Source: an uncultured Lachnospiraceae bacterium (lineage in GTDB: Bacteria; Bacillota; Clostridia; Lachnospirales; Lachnospiraceae). From it: a DNA stretch of 36,120 nucleotides. The first letter of the stretch is position 1, and each line of letters opens with the position of its first letter. The stretch is taken from contig CAJOGB010000003.1 of the NCBI GenBank assembly GCA_905233835.1, positions 1 through 36,120 on the forward strand, read 5' to 3'. A program made the translations under genes and the position numbers. The notes under the pieces are model-generated. The model did not search any database. It was given only the letters and a program-made list of their open reading frames with translations, and was not told the DNA's origin. Shown one piece after another: positions 16,468 to 24,327 of the stretch.

Positions 16468-16476
16468 ATTATAACA
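16468..16476 (-). promoter_or_regulatory. Extended -10 promoter of mutY
   Basis: On the - strand TGTTATAAT (16476-16468) is followed by 8 nt and then the mutY ATG. No good -35 is seen. Confidence 0.55.
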
Positions 16477-16498
16477 TAAAAAAGATGCGATCCCGGAT

Positions 16499-16527
16499 TT
16501 GAGTTTAGATCGCAGAATCATTATAAT
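16499..16527 (+). promoter_or_regulatory. Promoter of the PAP2 fusion gene
   Basis: TTGAGT (16499-16504), 17-nt spacer, TATAAT (16522-16527). It coincides with the track's TTG start, which argues against that start. It is divergent from the mutY promoter. Confidence 0.65.
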
Positions 16528-16567
16528 AAAAGGGATTACGAAACGAAACTTGGGGGTCTTAAAAATC

Positions 16568-19195
16568 ATGCATTTTGGTGTGGTGTTTTTATATTATTTG
16601 CAGGCGCTTCGATTGTCCTGCGGAAGCATTTTTGACGACTTCATGCTGTTTGTTACGGATACGGCGGGAGGAACATTTTCTTTTTTGGTGCTTGCTTTAT
16701 TCTATTGGTGTTTGAATAAAGAATTGGGCAGTGCCATTCTTTTAAATCTTTCCTTTGGTTCCAATGTCAATTATTTGTTGAAAAATCGATTTAAGATTCC
16801 GAGACCTTGGCATCGGGATCCAAGAATCGTTCCGGTATCCGCGGCCTTGAAGGATGCATCCGGCTATTCCTTGCCCAGTGGTCATGTGGCACGATCAGTG
16901 GCTACCTATGGTGTAATCGCTTCTGATTTTTCAAAGCGCGGTGAAAAAAAGGAACATACCCTTTGGCAGACGCTCGGCACCTTTTTATGGGTGTGGGTTT
17001 TTCTTATCATGTTTTCCCGCATGTATTTGGGAGTACATACGCCTCTTGACGTATTGGTGGCCCTCGGCCTCGGCCTTCTGTGGACGAAGGTGTTTTCTGT
17101 TGTGCAACGGGTGATTAAGGAAGAGGTTGTTTTAATCTTTGCTGCATTAATAGCGGTTTATTCTATTTGCCGCTACGGTTTAAATGCAAATGCGGGTGTG
17201 ATGATCGGCCTTGTGTTCGGATGGTACGCGGAGCAAAGATGGATCGGATTTAAAACCGAGGGAGAACCTGCAAGAAAGGTGCTTCGGTTTTTAATCGGCG
17301 GTGGATCCTTGGTTTTGCTTTTAACCCTGCTTCCCCAGTTTATAACCGTATTTACTTTGGAGCGTTATGCAAACTTTGTGACCTATTTGGTTGCGGGTTT
17401 GTATGTAACGGTTATTTTCCCCACATGTTTTTCTTTGGTGCAAAAAAGAAAAGTTTCTTTGCAACGCATGCTGGTTGTAAATACTTCTTTTGTGTTGGCG
17501 CTTGTTTTGGTTTTGGGATCTTTGGGATTTTACTGGACCAGAAACCCCAGACTTCTGGCAGAGGAAGATGCGGATCGTATTATTGCTGCCGCAAATGTAA
17601 CCAGTGAGGAAACCGCTACGGGAGATATCAATACGGTGGATATCAAAGAAAATGCCATGACCATCGTGGCGGACGGAGGATATGCCGCCAGATATCCGGC
17701 AAACTCTCTGGCCGCATTTAAAAACGCTATGGAAATGGGCGCTGATTCTTTGCGCTGTGATGTACAGGTCTCCTCCGACGGTGTGTTGGTTTTATATAAA
17801 ATGCCAACCTTTTTAAATGAAGATGAAGAAACCTGTCGTATCGGACAGTTTACCTATGACGAACTTCGCAGAATGTCTTTTGACGATGCGCACTTAATAA
17901 GCATGGAACAGTTTTGGAAACTGGTGTCCGAAACCGACTTGGAGATTTATGTAAATATCGTGGATGTGGGAAATGCCCAGAGAGAAACGCTCATTCAAAA
18001 TGTTTACGCCGGACTGGATGCATTGGAAATGACAAAGCGGGTTACCTGCATGTCTTCAAATTACAGTTATTTGGAATCCATTCGCGCATTGGACGAAGAT
18101 CTTTCTTTGATGTATGAGACCTCCAGCGGAACTGTGGATATTTTAGAAAAATATCCTTCGGATGCTTACAGTATTTCCGTGGATAATTTAAGCAGCGAAT
18201 TGGTTTCCGCCATTCAGGAAAGCGGAGCAAAAGTATATGCGTATGACGTGCAAAATCCAACCCAGCTTTTGAATGTATATCGCTTCGGAACAGACGGTGT
18301 ATTTTCCGAAAACTACGGCTTGGCCAGCGTGGTATCTCACCCGGAATATTCATTTCTTTGCGACCGATTCGAAGCATCTTATGCCATGCCCGGATTATAC
18401 GGATACTACGTTCCGAAGATGTGTGAGGATATGATTTGTCAGGGAATGACACGAACCCCTACAAACATTATCGTATCCGCATACAGTTATTCCGGAGATT
18501 ACAATAGCATCTTGTATGTAATGGACTTGGACGGAAATCTCATGAAGATCATTGATTTGGGATTCCAGTCTCATGTGGGTGGAATTGCCTACGATGAAGC
18601 CCATGATGTGCTGTGGATTACGGGACGTCTCGGATATGTATATGCCTTGGATTGGAGCAAGCTTCGTGAAAAGATAGAACAAGAGGATCCCTATAACATT
18701 ATTTACCGTCACGACGGAAGTTATCTTGCTTACTTTGATGCGGGCCTGATTAACCACAAAGGTATCAAGGTGGCATCTTTCTTAACCATGTTTGAAGGAA
18801 AACTCTATGTGGGAAGTTACGTAAACGGCGGAAACGGAATTCTAAACGGGTATGAAATCGATGATGACTGCCTGGTTACTTTGGATTCGTCGGTAGAAAT
18901 TCCTCAACGTATTCAGGGCTTATGCTTCTATCGCGATGTGGCAACGAATACGGTTTACATGTTAATGAGCCAAAGTTACTCCGTGTTTGACAGTCAGCTC
19001 CTTCGATTTGAATACCGTGATACCACGAAAAAATACAAATACGCTTCGGATTATTGGAGACTTCCGGAGGGTGCGGAACAGATCGTGATGACGACGCGTG
19101 GGCTCTACCTTTTATTTGAATCTTCTGCGAAGAAATATCGCAGTACCGCACGATTGGTAAACGATCAGATCTTTGTAATTCGAATGAACGAGTAG
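16568..19195 (+). CDS. PAP2 phosphatase - inactive GDPD-like - extracellular beta-domain fusion
   Basis: The protein has 875 residues in three parts. Residues 1-345 are a polytopic PAP2-family phosphatase with its motifs intact: KNRFKIPRP (about 72-80), PSGH (103-106) and SRMYLGVHTPLD (R151, H157). Residues about 364-610 resemble GDPD (GGYAARYPANSLAAFKNAME, GADSLRCDVQVSSDG), but the catalytic HRG reads DGG, ENT reads ANS, ELD reads RCD and HD reads YK, so hydrolysis is unlikely. Residues about 625-875 are soluble, beta-rich and repeat-like (LYVMDLDGNLMKI, GGIAYDEAHDVLWITG, LYVGSYVNGG), suggesting a propeller-like fold. The GDPD-like and C-terminal parts are probably outside the cell. ATG 16568 (GGGGG 11 nt upstream) is chosen because TTG 16499 is in the -35. 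The likely role is lipid-phosphate or undecaprenyl-pyrophosphate dephosphorylation with substrate- or wall-sensing extras; this is inference. Confidence 0.8.
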   Translation: MHFGVVFLYYLQALRLSCGSIFDDFMLFVTDTAGGTFSFLVLALFYWCLNKELGSAILLNLSFGSNVNYLLKNRFKIPRPWHRDPRIVPVSAALKDASGYSLPSGHVARSVATYGVIASDFSKRGEKKEHTLWQTLGTFLWVWVFLIMFSRMYLGVHTPLDVLVALGLGLLWTKVFSVVQRVIKEEVVLIFAALIAVYSICRYGLNANAGVMIGLVFGWYAEQRWIGFKTEGEPARKVLRFLIGGGSLVLLLTLLPQFITVFTLERYANFVTYLVAGLYVTVIFPTCFSLVQKRKVSLQRMLVVNTSFVLALVLVLGSLGFYWTRNPRLLAEEDADRIIAAANVTSEETATGDINTVDIKENAMTIVADGGYAARYPANSLAAFKNAMEMGADSLRCDVQVSSDGVLVLYKMPTFLNEDEETCRIGQFTYDELRRMSFDDAHLISMEQFWKLVSETDLEIYVNIVDVGNAQRETLIQNVYAGLDALEMTKRVTCMSSNYSYLESIRALDEDLSLMYETSSGTVDILEKYPSDAYSISVDNLSSELVSAIQESGAKVYAYDVQNPTQLLNVYRFGTDGVFSENYGLASVVSHPEYSFLCDRFEASYAMPGLYGYYVPKMCEDMICQGMTRTPTNIIVSAYSYSGDYNSILYVMDLDGNLMKIIDLGFQSHVGGIAYDEAHDVLWITGRLGYVYALDWSKLREKIEQEDPYNIIYRHDGSYLAYFDAGLINHKGIKVASFLTMFEGKLYVGSYVNGGNGILNGYEIDDDCLVTLDSSVEIPQRIQGLCFYRDVATNTVYMLMSQSYSVFDSQLLRFEYRDTTKKYKYASDYWRLPEGAEQIVMTTRGLYLLFESSAKKYRSTARLVNDQIFVIRMNE

Positions 19196-19214
19196 TGGTT
19201 ACTGACTGTTTTTC

Positions 19215-19244
19215 TTGACATGTGTGTAGGAATACAGTTAAAAT
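19215..19244 (+). promoter_or_regulatory. Promoter of the NiaR/ECF operon
   Basis: Consensus TTGACA (19215-19220), 18-nt spacer, TAAAAT (19239-19244), about 58 nt before the first gene. Confidence 0.7.
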
Positions 19245-19278
19245 TACACCTAGGTTTACAGTTGTCTTGTCACCTGTA
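19233..19278 (+). promoter_or_regulatory. Operator-like array (candidate NiaR site)
   Basis: Three TACA-type repeats start exactly 12 bp apart: TACAGTT (19233), TACACCT (19245) and TACAGTT (19257). The last forms an imperfect inverted repeat with the downstream half-site: TACAGTTG (19257-19264), 6-bp centre, CACCTGTA (19271-19278), matching at 7 of 8 positions. The array overlaps the -10 and the leader of an operon that encodes a 3H-domain repressor, so autoregulation is the natural reading. I could not compare it with published NiaR motifs. Confidence 0.5.
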
Positions 19279-19301
19279 TTTACCGGAAAAAGAGGAAGAG
19301 G

Positions 19302-19871
19302 ATGAAACGGGATCTTATCTTGGTGATTGATATGCAAAATGTCTATGCAAAAGATGGCGCTTGGTGCTGTCCGAAGGCAGAGACTGCTTCGCAAAACATT
19401 CACCGTCTCTTAGATGAATCACAGGAAAATAGCGATGTGATTTTCACAAAGTTTCTTGCACCGAATAATCCGCAGGGTACTTGGGAAGATTACAACCGGG
19501 AGAATGTATCCGTCAACGAAGATGTTTTTTCGAATGAATTGATGGAGTCGTTTTCGGAAGATGTAAAAAAATTTCCTGTGTATTTAAAATCCACCTATTC
19601 TTCTTATGAAATTCCCGAAGTAAAAGAGATGGCGAAAAAAGCCTCTCGGGTAGTTTTGTGCGGCGTGGTAGCGGAATGCTGTGTGTTGTCTACGGCATTT
19701 GCACTTATCGATGCGGGAGTGGACGTAGTCTATCTTACGGACGCTGTGGCGGGTATCGATGAGGAAACCGAAAAAGCAACGGTAAAGGTATTGGAGGGAT
19801 TATCTCCGATTCAGGTAAAGATCATGACAACAAAGGAATATTTAACATCCATGGGAAAGGGAGAAAAATAA
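19302..19871 (+). CDS. Isochorismatase-like cysteine hydrolase
   Basis: The 189-residue protein has the cysteine-hydrolase triad: D10 (LVIDMQN), K96 (YLKSTYSS) and C127 (CGVVAECCVLSTAFAL). The superfamily includes nicotinamidase, isochorismatase and N-carbamoylsarcosine hydrolase. Membership in a NiaR operon suggests nicotinamidase-type amide hydrolysis, but the DxH...H metal site of classic PncA enzymes is not seen, so the substrate is open. It is the first gene of the operon; AGAGGAAG precedes ATG 19302. Two nt separate it from the ECF S-component gene. Confidence 0.8.
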   Translation: MKRDLILVIDMQNVYAKDGAWCCPKAETASQNIHRLLDESQENSDVIFTKFLAPNNPQGTWEDYNRENVSVNEDVFSNELMESFSEDVKKFPVYLKSTYSSYEIPEVKEMAKKASRVVLCGVVAECCVLSTAFALIDAGVDVVYLTDAVAGIDEETEKATVKVLEGLSPIQVKIMTTKEYLTSMGKGEK

Positions 19872-19873
19872 CT

Positions 19874-20476
19874 ATGGGAAACATTTTTAAAACCAAATTA
19901 AACACAGCAACCATCGTTTTAATTCCTGCATGTATCGGAATTAACTATCTTGGCAAATTATTTGCTTCATTTTTGAAACTTCCGCTTTGGTTGGACTCCA
20001 TCGGAACCTGCTTGGGAGCATGCCTTGGCGGACCGATTATCGGAGCAATTTGCGGTGCTTTAAATAACTTAATCTATGGACTTACCACAGGAGATAACAT
20101 TACACTTATTTATGCCATTACAAGTTTGTTCATCGGTCTCGCTGTCGGTGTTACCGCTCGTCTGGGATTTATGGAGACCTTCCCGAAGTCATTCGTTTGT
20201 GCACTTGCAGGCGGACTTGCGGCAGTAATCGTTTCTACACCCCTTAACGTTATTTTCTGGGGCGGTACCACAGGAAATGTTTGGGGCGATGCTTTATTTG
20301 CTTCCACACAGGCAGCAGGTATGCCGGTAGCCTTAGGTTCTTTCTTGGATGAGTTGGTTGTAGATGTTCCGGATAAGATTCTTACCATCATCATTACCTT
20401 CTTAATCTTAAAAGGACTTCCGAAGAAACTTACATCTTTATATGATGTAAACGCACAGATTGAAAGATTGGATTAA
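19874..20476 (+). CDS. ECF transporter S-component (substrate-binding membrane subunit)
   Basis: The 200-residue protein has about six membrane helices and the small-residue-rich pattern of ECF S-components (LPLWLDSIGTCLGACLGGPIIGAICGALNNLIYG). Dedicated EcfT and EcfA genes follow directly. I do not recognise it as one of the S families whose substrate I can name with certainty. The 3H-domain regulator and the hydrolase next to it point to a niacin-related compound. The LNNLIYGLTTGDN and ELVVDVPDK stretches are candidate substrate-determining or coupling regions. Its stop codon overlaps the ecfT start (TAATG). Confidence 0.8.
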   Translation: MGNIFKTKLNTATIVLIPACIGINYLGKLFASFLKLPLWLDSIGTCLGACLGGPIIGAICGALNNLIYGLTTGDNITLIYAITSLFIGLAVGVTARLGFMETFPKSFVCALAGGLAAVIVSTPLNVIFWGGTTGNVWGDALFASTQAAGMPVALGSFLDELVVDVPDKILTIIITFLILKGLPKKLTSLYDVNAQIERLD

Positions 20477-21249
20477 TGAGCTCTTTAAGTTTATATGTCG
20501 ATAAGGGCAGTTGGTTGAATCGACTGCATCCGTATGTAAAATTGTTATATATATTGGCAGCGATATGCATACCATTGATAGGGGGAAAGCTTTGGCTTTT
20601 CCCTATCGTAATTTTATGCAGTATCTGCCTTTTAATCAGCGGAAGATGTTTTCGAAAGTCTCTTCCTCTGATTGCGTTTTCCTTTACCATGATCTTGGTT
20701 ATCTTTTTGGTGCAAGGCCTTTTTTATCATGCCCGTGAAAACGTGATGTTCCAAATCGGTGCTTTGACCTTCTACAAAGAAGGGGTGCTGTATGCCACAA
20801 AAATCAGCTGCAATATTTTAAATATGCTTTTATCCTTTGCGGTCTTTGTTCTTACCACATCCATACCGGAGTTTGTGGACGAATTGGAAAAAAGCGGATT
20901 TCCACCGAAGTTTGCCTACATCATTACCTCTGTATTTCAGATTGTACCGCAAATGATGAAGACAAAGGATACCATTGTGGATGCACAGCGAAGCCGTGGA
21001 ATGGAAACGGAAGGAAAACTTCTTACCCGTATGAAGGCTTTTTTGCCGTTGATTTCACCGGTGGTTATGAGCGCGCTTATTAATACCAGAGAACGCGCCA
21101 TCGCATTGGAAGTCCGGGGATTTGGAAGAAAAAATAAAAAGACCATTCTTTCGGAACGAACAAAGCGACCCATTGATACATTTTTGGAAGTGCTTCTTAT
21201 CGTTCTTATTTTGCTTACTTTGGTATGGAGGATTGCATCATGTCTTTAA
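20476..21249 (+). CDS. ECF transporter transmembrane component EcfT
   Basis: The 257-residue protein has several membrane helices and the two EcfT coupling motifs that dock on the ATPases: AQRSRGM (about residues 173-179) and ALEVRGFG (about 214-221). It links the S-component to the ATPase dimer. It is translationally coupled at both ends: TAATG overlap with the S gene, and a 10-nt overlap with the ATPase gene if ATG 21240 is used. Because T and A are in the same operon as S, this is a dedicated (group I) ECF system. Confidence 0.88.
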   Translation: MSSLSLYVDKGSWLNRLHPYVKLLYILAAICIPLIGGKLWLFPIVILCSICLLISGRCFRKSLPLIAFSFTMILVIFLVQGLFYHARENVMFQIGALTFYKEGVLYATKISCNILNMLLSFAVFVLTTSIPEFVDELEKSGFPPKFAYIITSVFQIVPQMMKTKDTIVDAQRSRGMETEGKLLTRMKAFLPLISPVVMSALINTRERAIALEVRGFGRKNKKTILSERTKRPIDTFLEVLLIVLILLTLVWRIASCL

Positions 21250-22829
21250 TTGAAATCGAGCATTTGAAATATCGCTATCCCAATACCGAGAAGCTGGCCT
21301 TGGATGATATTTCCCTTTCCATTGAAAAGGGAGAGTTTATTGGAATCGTAGGAAGAAACGGCGCCGGAAAAAGTACCCTTGGACAGGCAATCATCGGATT
21401 GGTTCCCAGATTTTATAACGGAGCCTACGGTGGAAAGGTGACGGTAAACGGAAGGTTGGTGGAAGAAACTCCCACACCGGAAATGTGCGAAACCGTGGGA
21501 CTTATTTTCCAAAATCCCTTTAATCAATTATCGGGAGCAAAGGAAACGGTTTTCGGAGAGGTTTGCTACGGCGTGGAAAATTTGGGTGTGGAACCAAAGG
21601 AGATTCATCGCCGCGTGGAAAACGCCTTAAAGCAGCTGGATATCTGGGAGTATCGGGACAGAAATCCCTTTGAACTTTCCGGCGGTCAGATGCAGCGCGT
21701 TGCCATAGCAAGTATTCTTGTTATGCAGCCGGATATTATCATTTTGGATGAGCCCACTTCTCAGTTGGATCCCCAGGGAACCGAAGAAGTGTTTTCCGTG
21801 GTTGACAAACTTACAAATACCGGTATCACCATTTTGATGATTGAACAAAAATTGGAAAAATTGGCGGGCTATTCCGATCGGATTATCTTGATGGACGACG
21901 GAAAGGTCGTTGATTTTGATACACCGGAAGCGGTTTTTAAAAGAAGTGACTTGGAGTCCTTCGGCGTGCAACCCTTTGTGTATTATCCGGGACGAAAGGT
22001 AACGACAAAGGAATTGGAAACTTATTACGGATCCGGTGTAATTAAAAATGAACAGGCATCATTAAAAGAAGAAATCTTTGCAGTAAAAGATGTGGATTTT
22101 TCTTACTTAAAAGATGTGCCGATTTTTGAAGGGTTAAATTTGTCTTTGGATAAACGCCCCACGGCCATTATCGGACAAAACGGTGCGGGAAAGACCACGC
22201 TGGTTCGCCTTTTAAAAGGACTGTTAAAACCGGTAAGCGGAAATATTTATTTTATGAAGGAAGCTATTTCCGAAAAAACCGTGGCGATGCTGGCGGATAA
22301 AGTGGGCTATGTTTTCCAGAATCCGGACGATCAGATCTTTAAATATAAGGTCATTGATGAAGTTATGTTCGGACCTTTAAATATCGGAATGTCGCCAAAA
22401 AAGGCTAGGGAAGAGGCAAAAAAAGCCCTTGAGCTTATGGGACTTTCCGGAATGGAAGATGTAAATCCCTATGACTTGGAATTATACGAGCGAAAGATGA
22501 CGGCCATCGCATCGGTAATCGCCATGGATACGGATGTGATTATTTTGGATGAGCCTACCATTGCCCAGGATTATTTGGGAAGAAAAACCATCGGAAAGAT
22601 GATTCGAGAGATGACCGCAAAAGGAAAACTGGTTATCGCGATTTTACATGATATGGATTTTGTTTGGGAGAATTTTGAAAGAGTTATCGTCATGGCCCAC
22701 GGAAAGATTCTTTGCGAAGGAAACTCTGCGGAGGTGTTCTCTCAGGATGAAATCCTAAAAGAAGCCAGACTACAGAAGCCCCATGGCGTTGCCTTGGGAC
22801 AGTCCCTGCAGAAATCGGGAGAGATATAA
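21240..22829 (+). CDS. Fused ECF ATPase EcfA-EcfA'
   Basis: The 529-residue protein has two ABC ATPase domains. NBD1 has Walker A GRNGAGKST (K44), LSGGQMQR (about 146), ILDEPTSQLDPQG, and MIEQ where the switch His normally stands. NBD2 has Walker A GQNGAGKTT (about 310), a degenerate signature (LELYERKM, about 413), ILDEPT, and ILHDMD with the switch His. The two deviations fall in the same composite site (NBD1 Walker A with NBD2 signature), so one ATP site should be catalytic and the other degenerate. I choose ATG 21240, because GGAGG (21227-21231) lies 8 nt upstream and the protein then starts MSLIEIEHLKYRYP like its relatives. Confidence 0.88.
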   Translation: MSLIEIEHLKYRYPNTEKLALDDISLSIEKGEFIGIVGRNGAGKSTLGQAIIGLVPRFYNGAYGGKVTVNGRLVEETPTPEMCETVGLIFQNPFNQLSGAKETVFGEVCYGVENLGVEPKEIHRRVENALKQLDIWEYRDRNPFELSGGQMQRVAIASILVMQPDIIILDEPTSQLDPQGTEEVFSVVDKLTNTGITILMIEQKLEKLAGYSDRIILMDDGKVVDFDTPEAVFKRSDLESFGVQPFVYYPGRKVTTKELETYYGSGVIKNEQASLKEEIFAVKDVDFSYLKDVPIFEGLNLSLDKRPTAIIGQNGAGKTTLVRLLKGLLKPVSGNIYFMKEAISEKTVAMLADKVGYVFQNPDDQIFKYKVIDEVMFGPLNIGMSPKKAREEAKKALELMGLSGMEDVNPYDLELYERKMTAIASVIAMDTDVIILDEPTIAQDYLGRKTIGKMIREMTAKGKLVIAILHDMDFVWENFERVIVMAHGKILCEGNSAEVFSQDEILKEARLQKPHGVALGQSLQKSGEI

Positions 22830-23384
22830 ATGAGCGGAGAAGAAAGAAGAAAAGAAATAGTTAAGCTTTTAAAAAGCGCGGACAAACCGATTCCCGGAAG
22901 AAAGTTGGCAAAAAGATTTGATGTCAGCCGTCAGGTAATCGTGCAGGATATCGCGCTTCTTCGAGCAAAAAAGACAGAGATTACGTCTACCAATATGGGT
23001 TATGTTCTTTCGAAAAAAGATACGGTAAGCCGCGTGTTTAAGGTATCTCATTCCGATGAGCAGGCGGAGGAAGAATTAAAGCTTTTTGTGGACTTGGGCG
23101 GATACGTGGAAGATGTGTTTGTGTATCATAAGGCCTACGGTCTTTTGCGTGCGGAGTTATCCATTGGCAGCAGAATGGATGTGGAAAAGTTTATGTCGGA
23201 TATCCGAAGCGGTAAATCTTCACTTTTAAAAAATGTAACTTCGGGTTATCATTATCATACGGTGAGTGCTTCTTCGGAAGCGGTTTTGGATGTAATCCAG
23301 GAAAAGTTAAAGGAAAAAGGATTTTTGGCTACGTTGACAGATTATGAACCGGTAGATTTTTCGAAGGCGAAAGAGAAGAAATAA
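22830..23384 (+). CDS. niaR: NiaR-type transcriptional repressor (HTH-3H domain)
   Basis: The 184-residue protein has an N-terminal winged HTH (ERRKEIVKLLKSADKPIPGRKLAKRFDVSRQVIVQDI) and a C-terminal 3H domain. Possible metal ligands H74, E82, H141 and H143 (HSDEQAEEE, GYHYHT) have the same spacing as I recall for the Thermotoga 3H protein. NiaR represses niacin uptake and NAD synthesis genes with nicotinic acid as co-repressor. The gene directly follows the ATPase stop codon, so the repressor is co-transcribed with the transporter and probably autoregulated through the array at 19233-19278. A related 3H protein with another effector cannot be excluded. Confidence 0.82.
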   Translation: MSGEERRKEIVKLLKSADKPIPGRKLAKRFDVSRQVIVQDIALLRAKKTEITSTNMGYVLSKKDTVSRVFKVSHSDEQAEEELKLFVDLGGYVEDVFVYHKAYGLLRAELSIGSRMDVEKFMSDIRSGKSSLLKNVTSGYHYHTVSASSEAVLDVIQEKLKEKGFLATLTDYEPVDFSKAKEKK

Positions 23385-23386
23385 GT

Positions 23387-24292
23387 ATGTCTAAAGTAAG
23401 AATATTGGGGACCGGTGTGGCTACCATGGATATTTACCCGGATAAGCATCGTATGTACCCCGGCGGAAATGAATATAACGTGGCTTGTAATGCGGCGCTC
23501 TTGGGAGCGGATGCCGGTTTTTTGGGTGTGTTCGGAAACGATAAGGCCGGAGAGATTTTGGAGTCCACATTAAAAGAACTTCGTGTGGATACCTCCATGT
23601 GTCATCATGAAATCGGTTCTTCCGGATACAGTTTGGTAAAACTGAAGGATGACGGTGACCGTATCTTTTTGGATTGGAATCAAAAAGGGGTTACGGATTT
23701 ACATCCCATTCAGTTTACAAATGAAGAACTGGATTACATACGTACCTATGATGTGATTACCATGGGACGTGTGGCGGATGTATCTTTGGAGATGATTAAG
23801 CGATTGGACGAAGAGGATTGTATTCCCATTTGTTATGATTTTCATGCGGCGTTTACGGATGAAGATATCGAGGCCATAGCACCCCACATTGTTTACGGAT
23901 TTTTCTCCTGCAGTCATTTGGACGAGATGGAAATCCAAAGAGTATTAAAAAAGGCGGTGGATTTGGGATGCGATATCGCCATCGGAACCCAGGGATGCGA
24001 TCCGATTTATGCATACGACGGAGATTGCTATTATATCCATGAGGTCCATGAAGTACACGCCATTGATGCATTGGGTGCCGGAGATTCCTTTATCGGAGCC
24101 TTCTTGGTGGACTATCTTTCCTATGACGAGGAAGTTGATGTAAAAGACCCACAGGAAAAGGTGGAACACGCACTTTTTGCGGCAGCACAGCATGCGGCTA
24201 CGGTAGTCGTTAAAGAGGGAAGCGTGGGAATCGGTTATGATTATGATCCGCCGGCGTTTGAAGATGTGGTAAATGTGACAAATATGTTATAA
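23387..24292 (+). CDS. PfkB-family carbohydrate/nucleoside kinase
   Basis: The 301-residue protein has the ribokinase/PfkB fold: an N-terminal GGNEYNVACNAALLGA sugar-binding motif and the C-terminal DALGAGDSFIGAF with catalytic base D233. Overall organisation resembles FrlD (fructoselysine 6-kinase) more than FruK or ribokinase. It lies 2 nt after niaR and is the last gene of the operon. In this context phosphorylation of an imported pyridine nucleoside or a ribosylated vitamer is an attractive idea, but sequence alone does not show the substrate. Its last codons contain an extended -10 for the next gene group. Confidence 0.8.
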   Translation: MSKVRILGTGVATMDIYPDKHRMYPGGNEYNVACNAALLGADAGFLGVFGNDKAGEILESTLKELRVDTSMCHHEIGSSGYSLVKLKDDGDRIFLDWNQKGVTDLHPIQFTNEELDYIRTYDVITMGRVADVSLEMIKRLDEEDCIPICYDFHAAFTDEDIEAIAPHIVYGFFSCSHLDEMEIQRVLKKAVDLGCDIAIGTQGCDPIYAYDGDCYYIHEVHEVHAIDALGAGDSFIGAFLVDYLSYDEEVDVKDPQEKVEHALFAAAQHAATVVVKEGSVGIGYDYDPPAFEDVVNVTNML

Positions 24293-24293
24293 T
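24285..24293 (+). promoter_or_regulatory. Extended -10 promoter before the signalling group
   Basis: TGTTATAAT (24285-24293) at the end of the PfkB gene, with only a weak -35. It would give the signalling genes their own start, separate from the NiaR operon. Confidence 0.45.
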
Positions 24294-24327
24294 GGAAAAT
24301 GATGCACACATTTATGGGGGAGACGTG

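Noticed and set aside
16499-16567. TTG start at 16499 for the PAP2 fusion
   Set aside because: It coincides with the -35 of a promoter with 17-nt spacing; ATG 16568 is downstream with a G-rich ribosome site.
19245-19301. Riboswitch upstream of the ECF operon (TPP, preQ1 or NAD type)
   Set aside because: The leader is only about 50 nt and shows none of the conserved cores I know; an operator array explains the repeats better.
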